From positions 30,345,843-30,409,842 of the forward strand of contig OZ026838.1 of assembly GCA_964023205.1 (NCBI GenBank): DNA of 64,000 nt. The letters are read 5' to 3'. The translations under genes and the position numbers were made by a program. The notes under the pieces are model-generated. The model was not told the DNA's origin, searched no databases, and saw only the letters and a program-made list of their open reading frames with translations. The stretch is from Lutraria lutraria. Taxonomy: Eukaryota > Mollusca > Bivalvia > Venerida > Mactridae. Positions 34,613-46,751 of the stretch are shown in pieces; the stretch's first letter is position 1, and each line of letters starts with the position of its first letter.

Positions 34613-37600
34613 AAAGCTGAGCGTTGTTTGACATACAGATGTTAATTCTTCTAAACATGCCTTTTTATTGGCATACTAACTTCAAACAAAGTAGAATATA
34701 TATACATTTATATAACAATGAACAGTGTTTAGTAGGCATATTATTGTGTGTATACATGAACTTTACATTTACTTCATGACTACGTTTTGTATGTAATTAA
34801 TAGATTCGAAAGATATAACATCATTCTTTTAACGAGTATCATGTCTCTTTGTTGGTTAATTGCTGTACAAACAATACAAAACTTAAGTTACTATTTGTCA
34901 TTGATTTAAACTGTGGTCATCTTGTCTATTTAATTGAAGATATTTCTAGCATACAGATGTCAGAAAATTTAAATATAAAAAATGAATTAAAACATATAAC
35001 AGAACATAAATGTTACCTATAGAAATTAGATCATAAGTAATTTGAGCTTACTGCTTAGGCTGATACACAATTATATAAACATAATAATTAAGCCACATGT
35101 ACAATGTTTACATTGGTCAAACATACCATTAGTGATGTATCGATAATCAAGTTTGTTTCATCTTATTCAGTTACATTGCTATTTGTTCAGTCTTTGAAAA
35201 ACTGTGAACATTTCCGATAGAAGATATCTAATATCATGTCCAAAATGTACATATAATGTATATAAACACAGGCGCATTTAGATTCAATTTAAAGGATTGG
35301 TCGTTCGATTTTTCTCGGAACAAGTGATAATACCTGTCATAAGTATTGGTCGATATTTCATATGACAAATATTTCTATAGACATGCCCGCTACTAGTCTG
35401 TTACGGAGGATGGGAGTCTAGTACTGGTACTTCCCTGGAACGATGGTTAGATGAAATGTCCGTCTCATATGACTCTCAGTGTTGAAAGTAGGCGTAAAAC
35501 TCGATAATAATTATATTATCAACAAGCAAAAGCGTCCATTCCCTTTTTTCCCGCGAATGTACAGGCCTGTCACGTAATTGGATAATATGCTGCTGCGCTG
35601 CTCTTGTTCTGAACATCATTAATTTATAAGTTTATATATTTTATTCATATAGCATAATGGTGTCCAACAATAGCAATACTGTTAATCAGACATGCATACC
35701 TTTTATTTGATCTTTTATTCATTTAATATGGACCACTAGCACTAATATTTCCATTTATTAGGATAATAACTTATTGGTTAGCTTGGCAATATGGACACAA
35801 TTGTTTTTATAATTGATACATATAATCACGTGTAAAACTGTCCGTTTTATTCCGATCCAACAAGTTCTATTATTTGTTATTGTTTCCGGAAATCTGATGC
35901 GGAATAAAACTATGAATCCACATTTTAGTTCACCTGATCGAACTGAAAATATGATTCTTTTTATATTTGCTTGTTCAGTCCTTCAGTCCGTTCGTCCGTC
36001 TGTTCGTCCGTACATACCAGCGGTAGGTCGTGGGGTTATGGTTAGTACAAATCGACATTAGGGGGTTACAGTACGTACAAACTACCGCTGTGTGGTTAAA
36101 TTTTCTCTTGTGGGGCTAATAAAATACTCTTGTAGGGTTGAAAAAAAGTAAAGGAATATAGAAGGGAAACACCATAATATAGCTCTCGTAAGAACGGCCT
36201 TAGGAGATCGACATTATTGGTTTGGGTCAGGGTTAGCATTAATGGGTTTCCATTACGTCCAAACGGTCATTGTGGGGTTTTTCAATTGCATTGTGGGGTT
36301 GAAAAAATACACTTGTGGGGTTGAAAAATAGTAAAGGAATATAGAAGAAAAAAAAACAACGCCGTAACATCCGTCTCGTCCGTCCGTCCACCCGCCCACC
36401 TGACTTTTAATTAGCTTCGAAAATCAAACGAAGTTGGTATATTGAACGTGAAATATTGACTATTATGTCTGGATTTCAGTGTTGAAGCCTAATTAATTTG
36501 CCTCATAATATGTAAATCATGTGTAATAACTCGCATCAGTTTTCTTTGAGATCGATCCGGCCAACGATTGAACAATGTTCCCAGCTAAGCAAGCAGAGTG
36601 CGAAATGTTGTAGAAATTTGATAATAACCAATTAATGAAACAAGAACTCTGATCTCTTTCCACAGTCAATAATGGTGTAGAAAACACACACACACGTACA
36701 CACAAACCCCAATCGTATGTCTCGCATTATAAACTTAGCCAAAATGGCAGACTTTGATATTTAAACACATTTTTACTCTGAACTTTAATTTAAACATGAC
36801 AAACAGTGTTGTTGTGTTTGATACTGCAGTACTTCTAAAACAAAATCCACGATCAAAGAAATTTAGTGAGGAAACCTTATGCCCTTTAATAGTCATATAC
36901 TGTACCAATTGGAACTCCTTGGCGTTAGTCTAAAGAAAAGTGCTCGGTTACGGTAATACCCGAGTAGTTACGATTGATGCTATAAGTCTACCATGATGAC
37001 TTGATCATGGAAACAGAATAGCTGGAAAACCCCAACATAATAAGTTGAGATGGGATATGACTGATTCGTCTGGCTCGTCAAACTGACAATTATTGTATAG
37101 CATGAAAAGGAATCCTTTATATTTTGGGAGACAATGGTCTGCCAATAACATTATGTATCAACAAAGCATCACCCAGACTAGCTATATCAGAGCATAATTA
37201 ACATCTTGTATTAAAATATTCATCCGATGGATATAATATACATCACTTGGTCCTACAATTATGGTTATGTTGCTCGATGTTGTAACATTATGACAACTGA
37301 ACATTGGAATGATATAATATAGATGTGGAATATTTGTACATTGTTACTAGGGATACAACGCAAAGTCGAGCCAATGTATTGTACACTTGCTCAGAACCCG
37401 TTTCTTATTATAAAGGTATGTTAGTTAGTTATTTTGTACATTTTATCTTATCTAGAGTACGTATCAATTGATTACATGATATTTGTACAAGGCAAATCTA
37501 TAAACTTAGCTATTGTAAAATGGGAAAAGGAAATGGTTACATGAAAATTCAGGACAAAGCGCTGGTTATATTGAAAGTCAGAGCAAGGCATTGGTTGAGC

Positions 37601-37890
37601 AAAGGTGAAAAAGCAGTTTGTTTCACATATGAAGTTATGATAGCCAGGGGTCAGAGCAAGGCAATCAATCAATGATTGACCTAGTTATACGCGTTTCATG
37701 ATGTTAAGGACAATGCATTTACATTGTACTGTCTCTCTACTAGTAATTGCCCTGGTATTTATAAAACAAACTGTATATACCTGATCGCCGTTTTAATGTA
37801 TTAACACAACATTTACAGGTACAGTGTTTTTTTTAAAAAAAAACTGGCATTACTATGTATTATGTTACTGCAGTGACACACAAGTAGAGT
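34613..37890. other. Non-coding stretch
   Basis: GTCCGTC-rich sequence at 35980-36020 and 36370-36395, GGGGTT-rich sequence at 36030-36330, and a short ACACAC run near 36687. No gene. Confidence 0.5.
36115..36350. repeat. Short direct duplication
   Basis: GGGTTGAAAAA.AGTAAAGGAA and TATAGAAG occur at about 36137-36167 and 36317-36347, in GGGGTT-rich sequence. Similar GGGGTTAGGG sequence follows GTCCGTC runs at 35980-36060 and 43560-43650. Confidence 0.6.
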
Positions 37891-38100
37891 CTGCGGCTGT
37901 GGCCCAGTGGTAAGTGCGCTTGACTTGTAACTCGGCGATCAGGGTTCGAATCTCGGTCTATATAAAAATTGTCAAAAATGTCCATCTTCTTCCATAGTTG
38001 CCGACTCCTCGTGGTTAAGGTTAGGTAAAGCGGTCACTGTACATAACCGAACCGCGTTAAGTCAACTAATATGAAACTCACGTAGTAAATGACTTCTCAG
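37891..38100 (+). mobile_element. tRNA-headed SINE
   Basis: Pol III box A (TGGCCCAGTGG, 37900-37910) and box B (GGTTCGAATCT, 37943-37953) at tRNA spacing, with a CTTGTAA loop suggesting tRNA-Thr(TGT) origin. The 5' and 3' ends of the tRNA part do not pair, so it is not a working tRNA. The body extent is a guess. Confidence 0.55.
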
Positions 38101-38825
38101 TAACAACCAATAACCGAATAGTTACACTTATTTCTTTAGTATACTCGTACAGTTCGAGCAGATTGCGTTGTTTACATTCTGTCAGCACTTCCCTCAGTGT
38201 GTTAATTGTACCAGATGAAATATATGAAACAGTATAGTCTGTTACCTATATATCGTAAACAACAACGTAAGCATTCACCATTTGTTGTTATAACATTACA
38301 CTATAGATACAATACTGTCAGTCTGAAGTTGATGTTTCATTTAAATCACTGAGTTGTATACTGAGTCAAAGTACTGGAAATATTCATTGAAACTGAACTT
38401 AAATACACTGCACTGCAACATGGAACAGGAACTATAGTTTTACAAAATTCATGTCGATTGTAGAAAACCGTAGTACTCTGGTCCGCATCAAAATTCATGC
38501 GCGTCGTGCGAGTGACGACAATGGAAAGCTTAACTATCGTTCAATTTCCACAAACGGTCTGACAGTGCGCGCAAAATTTCCCTGTGTATAAGATACTATC
38601 AATATAATGAAATATGTCTATGTCGACGCCTAGATGAAAGAATTCAATAAAACCGATTGGCACCATTAATTACTAGTATTGTATTATTGGTTGGTTAGTG
38701 CCATTTCTTAGTAGTGATGCCGGGTATCAATACCCTGGTGTTCTTGCTGTTTGCTTAGTGACCACCATACGGAATTTAACATATTATAGACTTAATCAAA
38801 CGATTCTGTAAACTAAGTGTGGTTG

Positions 38826-39225
38826 TGTCCTGATTGAACGATGATTACTGATTGATTATACATGTATTGTGTCTTGATTGAACCATGATTACTGATTGAT
38901 TATACATGTATTATGTCCTGATTGAACAATGATTACTGATTGATTATACATGTATTGTGTCCTGATTGAACCATGATTATTGATTGATTATACATGTATT
39001 GTGTCCTGATTTAACCATGATTACTGATTGATTATACATGTATTGTGTCCTGATTGAACCATGATTACTGATTGATTATACATGTATTGTGTCCTGATTT
39101 GTGTCCTGATTGAACCATGATTACTGATTGATTATACATGTATTGTGTCCTGATTGAACCATGATTACTGATTGATTATACATGTATTGTGTCCTGATTT
39201 AACCATGATTACTGATTGATTATTC
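38826..39225. repeat. 44-bp tandem repeat, about 9 copies
   Basis: Unit TGTCCTGATTGAACCATGAT TACTGATTGATTATACATGT ATTG. One junction near 39090 carries an extra TGTCCTGATT, a partial unit. Last copy diverges to TATTCTTGCATTG. Confidence 0.95.
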
Positions 39226-39248
39226 TTGCATTGTATTGGTATTGAGTA

Positions 39249-39429
39249 TACAGTGAAACTTAAGTAAGCGACCACCTCCGAATAAAAGCCATCCTTCTAA
39301 TAAAGTTTATTATTTTTAAACCCGTCATTTATCATTAAAAGCAAAACGACATCCAATTTAGGCCACATGTCAATAAAGGCCATATTTTGTCATACATAAT
39401 GATTGCCTTTGTTTACATGTTTTACCGTA
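39249..39429. mobile_element. MITE, CAGTCAAACCTGTG family, copy 6
   Basis: TACAGTGAAACTTAAGTAAG at the left, GTTTACATGTTTTACCGTA at the right; internal CGACCACCTCCGAATAAA matches copy 1. Confidence 0.8.
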
Positions 39430-40532
39430 GCTGTAGTTTTGGTAAGGCATGACGTTACTAGCCTGTTGACGTCAAACCTGTACACCAACGCCCCCTATGA
39501 GAGAAATGTAGCCATTAATATGTTTATTTTTACTTCATTCACATATCAGTTTGTATACATTTGTATATATTATATCAATAAAATTGTAATTTAAAGCGTG
39601 TTCAATAGCGAACATGGTGATATCATTAGCTAAAAGATACCCTTAACTCAGACTTGGTCGTATTTAACACCAACTGTAGTGGTACTTGTTTCGTTTAATG
39701 GCTAATTTAATGCACTGCATGTGTCCTAGTATCCATAAATAAGATGTTTCAACAATGTTATTCAATATTTTGTCAATATTAGTTTATGTTCGCTGCTCTT
39801 TAGGTTTGTTTTTGAAGTTGTCAATCTCTTACGTTCTGATCAGCCCAGTGCGTTACCATGGAAATAGTGTGTTATTTTTACGAAATGAAGTATCGCTAAT
39901 GAGTTTTATGTTTTTTTTTCACATTTCTTACATTACCTTACCCCATCACATATGGCCGCTCTTTACAATGACAGATGGTTATGATGATGATAATCGATTA
40001 AAACATGTCTGAAATGTTGATATTATGTTCATACCACAACAAAGTACGGACATACATGTACCTTAGTATCAAAGGACTGTACTAATTTTTGAACTGACAC
40101 TTGATTTCGATGTTTTTGAATCAATCAAATATATGACAAACTCATGCAGCTCTGAATAAACGCCGTCTACTTTTATTCCTTGGCAATTGATATGTTTTCA
40201 CGTCCTCTGGCAAAGTTAACTAGGCACTGACGTCCATTTATGTTATCTGTATAATTGAGTGTACCAACAAATATTTATGTTTTGTATCTTAATGACACTT
40301 GGTCGTGTTTTTATTACATAAATACAATTTCTCAGCAAAATTTGGTATAACAATAATTAATACTAAGCTGCGACGTGCTTATACAGGCTCATTCGATACC
40401 GTACTCCGTACATAGTACATGTAGAACTAATACATGTGTATATTTTCCCCATATTTGTCTGGTAAGGTTCATGTAGAAAAGTTGCTATTCTGAAAAGAAA
40501 CCTGATACAACTTCTTCATACCTGAATAAACA
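39430..40532. other. Non-coding stretch
   Basis: No supported coding sequence; the 85-codon ORF near 39755 has no recognisable domain. Confidence 0.5.
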
Positions 40533-40613
40533 GATCGAGGGTTCAGCGCAACAGTGTTGTAACTCATATTGAAATAAGAACAAGTTACGACAGTATTGCG
40601 CTGAGCCCTCGAG
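40533..40613. repeat. Fold-back hairpin, copy 2
   Basis: Same arms as 57-140 with three or so substitutions. The loop (CATATTGAAATAAGAAC) is the reverse complement of that in copy 1, so this copy is inverted. Confidence 0.92.
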
Positions 40614-40890
40614 ATGTCTATGTTGGTAAAAAAAAAACAAGAAAATATTTGAAAATCACAGAAAAATGTACATTAATTTTTTAAGAACTCTGAAGAATAT
40701 ACAAAAAACTTTTGATTTTTGGCCAAAAATGATACTTTGTCATTTCGATGATCGATACTTAACTACGCAAACTGAACGAGGTCAAGTGGGTCTTGTGTCT
40801 GTTTTACGATTAGCATTATGAGAATAACTTTAGTTGTTTCATATGACTATCGCAGACCAGTGCAAACAAAAAAGCATTTTTACTTAATTT

Positions 40891-41030
40891 CAAACATAGG
40901 CGCTTGGTTTCACGTTTTCGTCCGTTCCTAGTTCACCTCTCTCTGTATATATTTAACAACTAGAGAGCGGTGAACTGTGAAAGATCGATAGGAACGGACG
41001 AAAACGTGAAACCAAGCTCCTATGGTTTCA
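40891..41030. repeat. Second fold-back hairpin, unrelated
   Basis: Arms with GCTTGGTTTCACGTTTTCGT / ACGAAAACGTGAAACCAAGC, then GTTCACC / GGTGAAC further in. About 50-nt arms, short AT-rich loop. Confidence 0.9.
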
Positions 41031-41472
41031 AAGTTTTGCTTAGAATATACTGTCCAGTTTGTTTTGTCTAGTTGGTCAGTCTTATTGTTTTTATTCACTG
41101 ACTACTTCAAACGTGTTAGTATGACCTTTCTCATCAAGTTACAAAATGTACTAATTATTTAACACACCAAGTGAAGAAAACGCGGCTTCCGATGTCGACT
41201 TGTTAAGGTTTTCGATAATTACTAATCCCTCACGACTGCCCAGTAATAGCAAATGAGATCATCGGATGTAGAGATCGTCACGTGGCTCAGCTTTAATTTC
41301 AAAGGGGATAATATTTCGCTAATAATTCGTTTTCACCGATTTCAGCTGAGAAACATTTACAAAACTTATCGTAAATCGGTTATACATGTACTCGTAAAAT
41401 ATATTAACAAGTTTTCCTCATGAAATTTGACTCCGTTAAGGATGCATGACAACGAGCGACTGGTAGTAATTA

Positions 41473-41995
41473 CACACCGTATACCCCGAAGAGCCTAACA
41501 CAGTTGCTCAGGCGAACACAGTTGCCGATAAATTTTACAGTTTCGAACGGAAAATAAGTATCGGCTTAATTTATAGTTATCTTGAAGGATCCGAACAAAA
41601 CCAATCATGTACATTTATTCGCTATTGAAAAAGGAATAGATACTCGAAATTGTGAGGAAAACCGTGCATTTTTCAGCGAGAAATCGCTAGAAATGTCTGC
41701 TATTTTTTTAAGAAAACGCGTGATCTGATGAATCCAGATCCATAAATGCATTTTTACACAAAAGTGAACCTTTTTAAAGATACCATCATTTACTCCAATC
41801 TATTTTCTCTCAATATGCGAAATCCCAGCTTTCCATTGCCATTTTCCGCAGAGAAAATGATGCAAAAAGTCGGCCTGTCCTCGTATTTTTGAGAACGTCA
41901 AGCACAGTTCATTGTAAAAGTTGCGAACCTCGAATACAGTTAGAACGTTAGATGTGATAACGCTTAACACAGACGCCATACATTTCTTACCGCAC
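41473..41995 (+). repeat. Left TIR arm of the 3.87-kb element
   Basis: About 520 bp, repeated in reverse complement at 44814-45338 with scattered substitutions and small indels. Confidence 0.85.
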
Positions 41996-44813
41996 CCCTT
42001 TTAGACTTTTAAACCCAAAATTGTCGATTATCTGTGTTATACGTACATACATTTCACAAAGAGGATATAATACTGTCGACCTAAGTCCAAATGAAGCGCG
42101 ACTTTCATTGTGTTTGTCTAATACGTAGTATGAATAGACACATTTTTTCTGATAGAAAAACTACATGTACATTTGTATATGAAATCAAAGTACTGAAAGT
42201 ACTGTCGGACTTGATTTTTACCATACGAGACAAAAGAGAGAAATGTGTACCCACATCGTTCGAGCCCATACAAATATTTTAACATTTAAAATTACGGACC
42301 GATTTTTCATTCATATTGTCATGCAGGTCATATGCATATAGGTATATGACATAAGCTAGGGCTTTACTATAGTCCCTTAGCTAAAATTTTAAAATGAAAA
42401 AAGCCTGATATTGGAAAGTTTAATGATAAGCACATTAATTGAGGATAATTTAATTGCATTAAAAACTCTTTATTGTACAAAACTAGTAAACAACACTTCA
42501 GTAACAGTAAATACAAACATTGATTCTTCTGGTTTTAACACAACAGAACATCGTCGCATTGAACACATTCAGGGTCACTCAAATCAAAAAGGTCCTGACA
42601 CAGTAGAGTAAGACCTATATGTCCTATAGTTGCATGAAATTCAGACGTGATTATGTAATTCTAAATAATCTGGCGTAAAAGGAACTCTTAAACAGTAAAT
42701 TTTAAAAGCACGTATCCAGTAATTTACGTTCGTATTTAGCGACTCGAATTATTATTCTTAAGCCGCAGTTTTAACATTTAGCCTTCGATAAATGAAACTC
42801 CCCACATCGGTTACGCTTTGCTACTAGCCACTGCGGGGAGTGAGTCTATAAATAGCGATTCCGTCATCAAAATAACACTAGTTGGTGTGAATATCCCGGA
42901 ATACGATTAAATGAGAATTCGCTTTGTAATATTAAGAAATGTTAGAAAGGCCCAAAACACACACATCGATGGTAGATTGTTGCAAATGCATGAATACGTC
43001 CGTGGAGATTTTTCTGAAAGTTCTATCGAACGAAAACCGAAAGTAGAACTACTTTTACGGCAAGATATTTTATTGGACAGTGAATACGCGGTTTTAATTC
43101 TACGCATTTGAATATCTCATGTATCTACCGACAAGCACTTATTTAGATACATGACTCTTTCCATGTAGTTACAATAGAATGATTTGAAATATATTTAGAT
43201 CTGACACACTTAATTGGGGAAAGATTCCAGATACTTCTATATAAACATACCATTTAGTTGCGTACTATTTCCTTTATGTGGCATTCTTTTAACCAAGCTG
43301 TTATGGAGTCCAGCGACCAATATAAGTCTACGATTACAAAGGACTTGATTTTGATAAAAATCAAGTCCAAAAACTGCCTTAGATGCTATGTTTTAGTCAT
43401 ATACTTTTATGCGTCTTGAAAACTGAGTATATAGTCGCTGAATTGTCCGTCCTTCTGTCCGGGCGAACATATACGTGTATATAGATGCCGCTTTGTCCGT
43501 CCATCTGTCCGTCATAGCGAACGGATGAATATTAGATGGCTATATGGATAATAGGTAACAGTAAAAATATCCGTCTGTCCGTCACAGTCTGTCTGTTCGT
43601 ACACACCAGAGGTTGTTTGTGGGGTTAGGGTTTGGGTTAGGGTTGGAACATTTAGGTCTTGTGAGTTTCAGTTACGTTAAGTATTCAAGAAATTAGATTA
43701 GAAATCACAATGAATGAGACCAGCGAAAGAAAGTGCAGTGCCTAAGGGCCATTATTGTACAATGCATGGTCAGGTTGTAAATCCTACACTGTAAACGTTG
43801 TTTTTATGAATGAACTTATGGACAGTTTCATTTTGTGTTGTGTTCGGTGACATGTAAAGCATCGCATTATTTTTTATTGTATGGAATGTGCATTCAATTA
43901 TTTATTTGTGTTGTGCTGATGGAACTGGAGAAGCTTGTAGCTTTAAAAACATAAGAGAAAGCAGAATGTCGTAAGTGTTGTTTTGTTCAAATATTTATCT
44001 AATCTATCAGTTTTTATTAACAAAATTAATGGCAATCTAAATAAAAGATATTCCAACAAAATTCAATATTTGGACATTGAAGGTCAATGTCATTTATGGT
44101 CTTCTTAAAGGTATTGTCCATTAGGTTGTTGTCTCAAAGTATGAAGGCAATCCATTCATTAATAACAACGTTATAGCAAATAATAGCAAAATAATCGAGC
44201 AAAATGACCTTTGACAATCATCTGTGACCTTGTCTTAAATAAACCAAGCAGCTTCAATGTGTTATGCAGACGTTCTTTATATAGTTAACATATAAGCCAA
44301 CTTACTTGAAAACCCTCCGAAAGGCTGAAGAGTTACAGAGCGGAAATGGCATGTGACAGACCGACAGATAGTCGGACGGACATAACAACAGACAACCAGG
44401 GAAAAAGCAATATAATTCCCTCAGATCTTTTTTGAGGAAACATAATTTCAATGATTTTTTCCGGAAAGTGCCCAAATAATGGCCTTTTCCTAGCGGTGTA
44501 CTCGTACATATTAGTATTTAGTGCAATGAAATAAAAAGTAAATAGGGCCTAGAATTTTGTGAGTAATTGCATCACTCCTGTAAGACTGTTATTCGACTGC
44601 ATATAAATATTTTCAGTACGAATATAGTCCGGTTACCAAATATATCTTCACATACTATAGTATATATATATTATAGACTTACAAATTCTTGGCATTCAGT
44701 CTTAAATTGATTCATATATTTAAAAAGAATCCATTTCTAAATACTATATGCAACGTAATTGTATAAACAATATCAGTAAATATACATACAACATTAAACG
44801 ATTAGAAAAGGAT
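41996..44813. other. Interior of the 3.87-kb element
   Basis: AT-rich, with no credible coding region. It holds a GTCCGTC-rich stretch at 43440-43610, followed by GGGGTTAGGG-like sequence also seen near 36020. The region 42780-42900 is slightly less AT-rich. Nothing else is recognisable. Confidence 0.5.
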
Positions 44814-45338
44814 GCTGTAAGAAGTGTATGGCGTCTGTGTTAAGCGTTATCATATCTAACGTTCTAGATAACTGTATTCGAGGTTCGCAACTTTTACAAT
44901 AAACTGTGCTTGACGTTCTCAAAAATACGAGGGTGTGCCGACTTTATGCATCAATATCTCTGCGGAAAATGGTAATGGAGAGCTGGGATTTCGCATATTG
45001 AGAGAAAATAGATTGGAGTAAATGATGGTATCTTTAAAAAGGTTCACTTTTGTGTAAAAATGCATTTATGGATCTGGATTCATCAGATCACGCGTTTTCT
45101 TAAAAAATAGCAGTCATTTCTAGCTATTTCTCGCTGAAAAAATGCACGGTTTTCCTCACAATTTCGAGTATTTATTCCTTTTTCAATAGCGAATAAATGT
45201 ACATGATTGGTTTTGTTCGGATCCTTCAAGATAACTATAAATTGGGCCGATACTTATTTTCTGTTCGAAACTGTAAAATTTATCGGCAACTGTGTTCGCC
45301 TGAGCAACTGTGTTAGGCTCTTCGGGGTATACGGTGTG
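44814..45338 (-). repeat. Right TIR arm of the 3.87-kb element
   Basis: Reverse complement of 41473-41995, ending CGGGGTATACGGTGTG before the AATTA target-site copy. Confidence 0.85.
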
Positions 45339-45754
45339 AATTAAGTCTTTTATTTTCTTTTTGCTATCAGTTCACTGCTGAATTAATAAATCATCGTAAT
45401 GAATATAATATCACGCAGCATTGCATGTTGGATGAATAGAATTTACGACTATTTGACACTGTGTGATTTGTATAAATCGTAAACTACAAAACAACGAAAA
45501 AAAATGTTTATACAGGAATGAAATAAAATGGAAAGATAATAAATGTAAATCGCGAGAGGAAATGCATCAGGTTTTATATCATGGTTATGTTTTGAAACTT
45601 TCGAAAAAGCATTAGTCATGTGAAAGCGTACACAATCTAATATGTTAAATATGATCCTTTGATATAAATCCTGGCGTTTGTCACAATCAGTTTCAAGGAA
45701 ACTCCATGACATACAAGTGTAAGTACATATTCTCATTCAAATCTCAATACACAT

Positions 45755-46300
45755 GCAAATGATAATACGTACACAATTGTGAATACACTTACAAATGGTA
45801 ATACGTATACAATTGTTAATACATTACAAATGGTAATACGTATACAATTGTTAATACACTTACAAATGATAATACGTATACAATTGTTAATACGCAAACA
45901 AATGATAATACGTATACAATTGTTAATACACAAACAAATGATAATACATATACAATTGTTAATACACAAACAAATGATAATACGTATACAATTGTTAATA
46001 CACAAACAAATGACAATACGTATACAATTGTTAATACACAAACAAATGATAATACATATACAATTGTTAATACACAAACAAATGACAATACGTATACAAT
46101 TGTTAATACACAAACAAATGATAATACGTATACAATTGTTAATACGCAAACAAATGATAATACGTATACAATTGTTAATACACTTACAAATGGTAATACG
46201 TATACAATTGTTAATACACTTACAAATGGCAAAACGTAAACAATTGTGAAACGCAAACAAATGATAATACGTATACAACTGTTAATTCACTTACAAATGA
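45755..46300. repeat. 36-bp (2 x 18) array of copy A
   Basis: About 15 copies of AATACGTATACAATTGTT followed by AATACACAAACAAATGAT or a variant. The two 18-bp halves are themselves related (AATAC at the same position). Because 18 is a multiple of 3 and the unit lacks stops, ORFs of 146-181 codons appear on both strands; I treat them as artefacts. Confidence 0.93.
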
Positions 46301-46751
46301 TTGTAAACAAGTTTGAACGTGCTTAAAATTTTCTGTATTTACAAAGTTGTTCGTAATACAAACAATATAAATTTCTCATTAAAATTATGAATTTAAACCT
46401 GAATATTTATCAAGACACGTAATTGTTCGCTTATTGTACAACAGATGACTTCATGTATGCAATTTCCACCAAACATAATGATTTTACATTTTGATGACAT
46501 GTTTACGTGATTATCAAGCACTCAATAATTATGGTTTGAACAAATAATATCGATAGTTCTCTAATGACGCTCTTTAATCATCAACGACCAAAACAATGTC
46601 GCACATCAAACCACCATAATTGCAGACGTACACAAAACACCCCTTAAATCGATGTTTTCTAGTTTAGACAGAAATTTATTGACGTCATGCTCTCGTTGTA
46701 TGCATCACAAAATTTATCAATTATTTTATGTAAGTGTGTTATGTAGCTCCT

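Larger units (their letters stand above)
41473..45338. mobile_element. 3.87-kb DNA element with about 520-bp TIRs
   Basis: Arms 41473-41995 and 44814-45338 are long inverted copies (left starts CACACCGTATACCCCGAAG, right ends with its complement). It is flanked by AATTA at 41468-41472 and 45339-45343. Copy B of the duplication has continuous sequence at the matching point (about 53400-53410), so this is an insertion. The 2.8-kb interior has no transposase or ORF above about 70 codons, so the element is non-autonomous. CAC ends with a 5-bp target duplication resemble Transib/RAG-like elements only loosely; family unassigned. Confidence 0.8.

Noticed and set aside
37891..37962. Functional tRNA-Thr gene
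   Set aside because: The acceptor stem does not pair and the sequence runs on into a SINE-like body.
39755..40012. 85-codon hydrophobic ORF as a small membrane protein
   Set aside because: Composition is what AT-rich DNA gives by chance; no family or conservation signal visible.
41473..45338. Assignment to Transib or a RAG-like transposon
   Set aside because: Only CAC ends and a 5-bp duplication agree; the CACWRTG heptamer is not matched, TIRs are far longer than usual and there is no RAG1-like ORF.
45733..46278. 181-codon minus-strand and 156-codon plus-strand ORFs
   Set aside because: By-products of an 18/36-bp array without stops on either strand.
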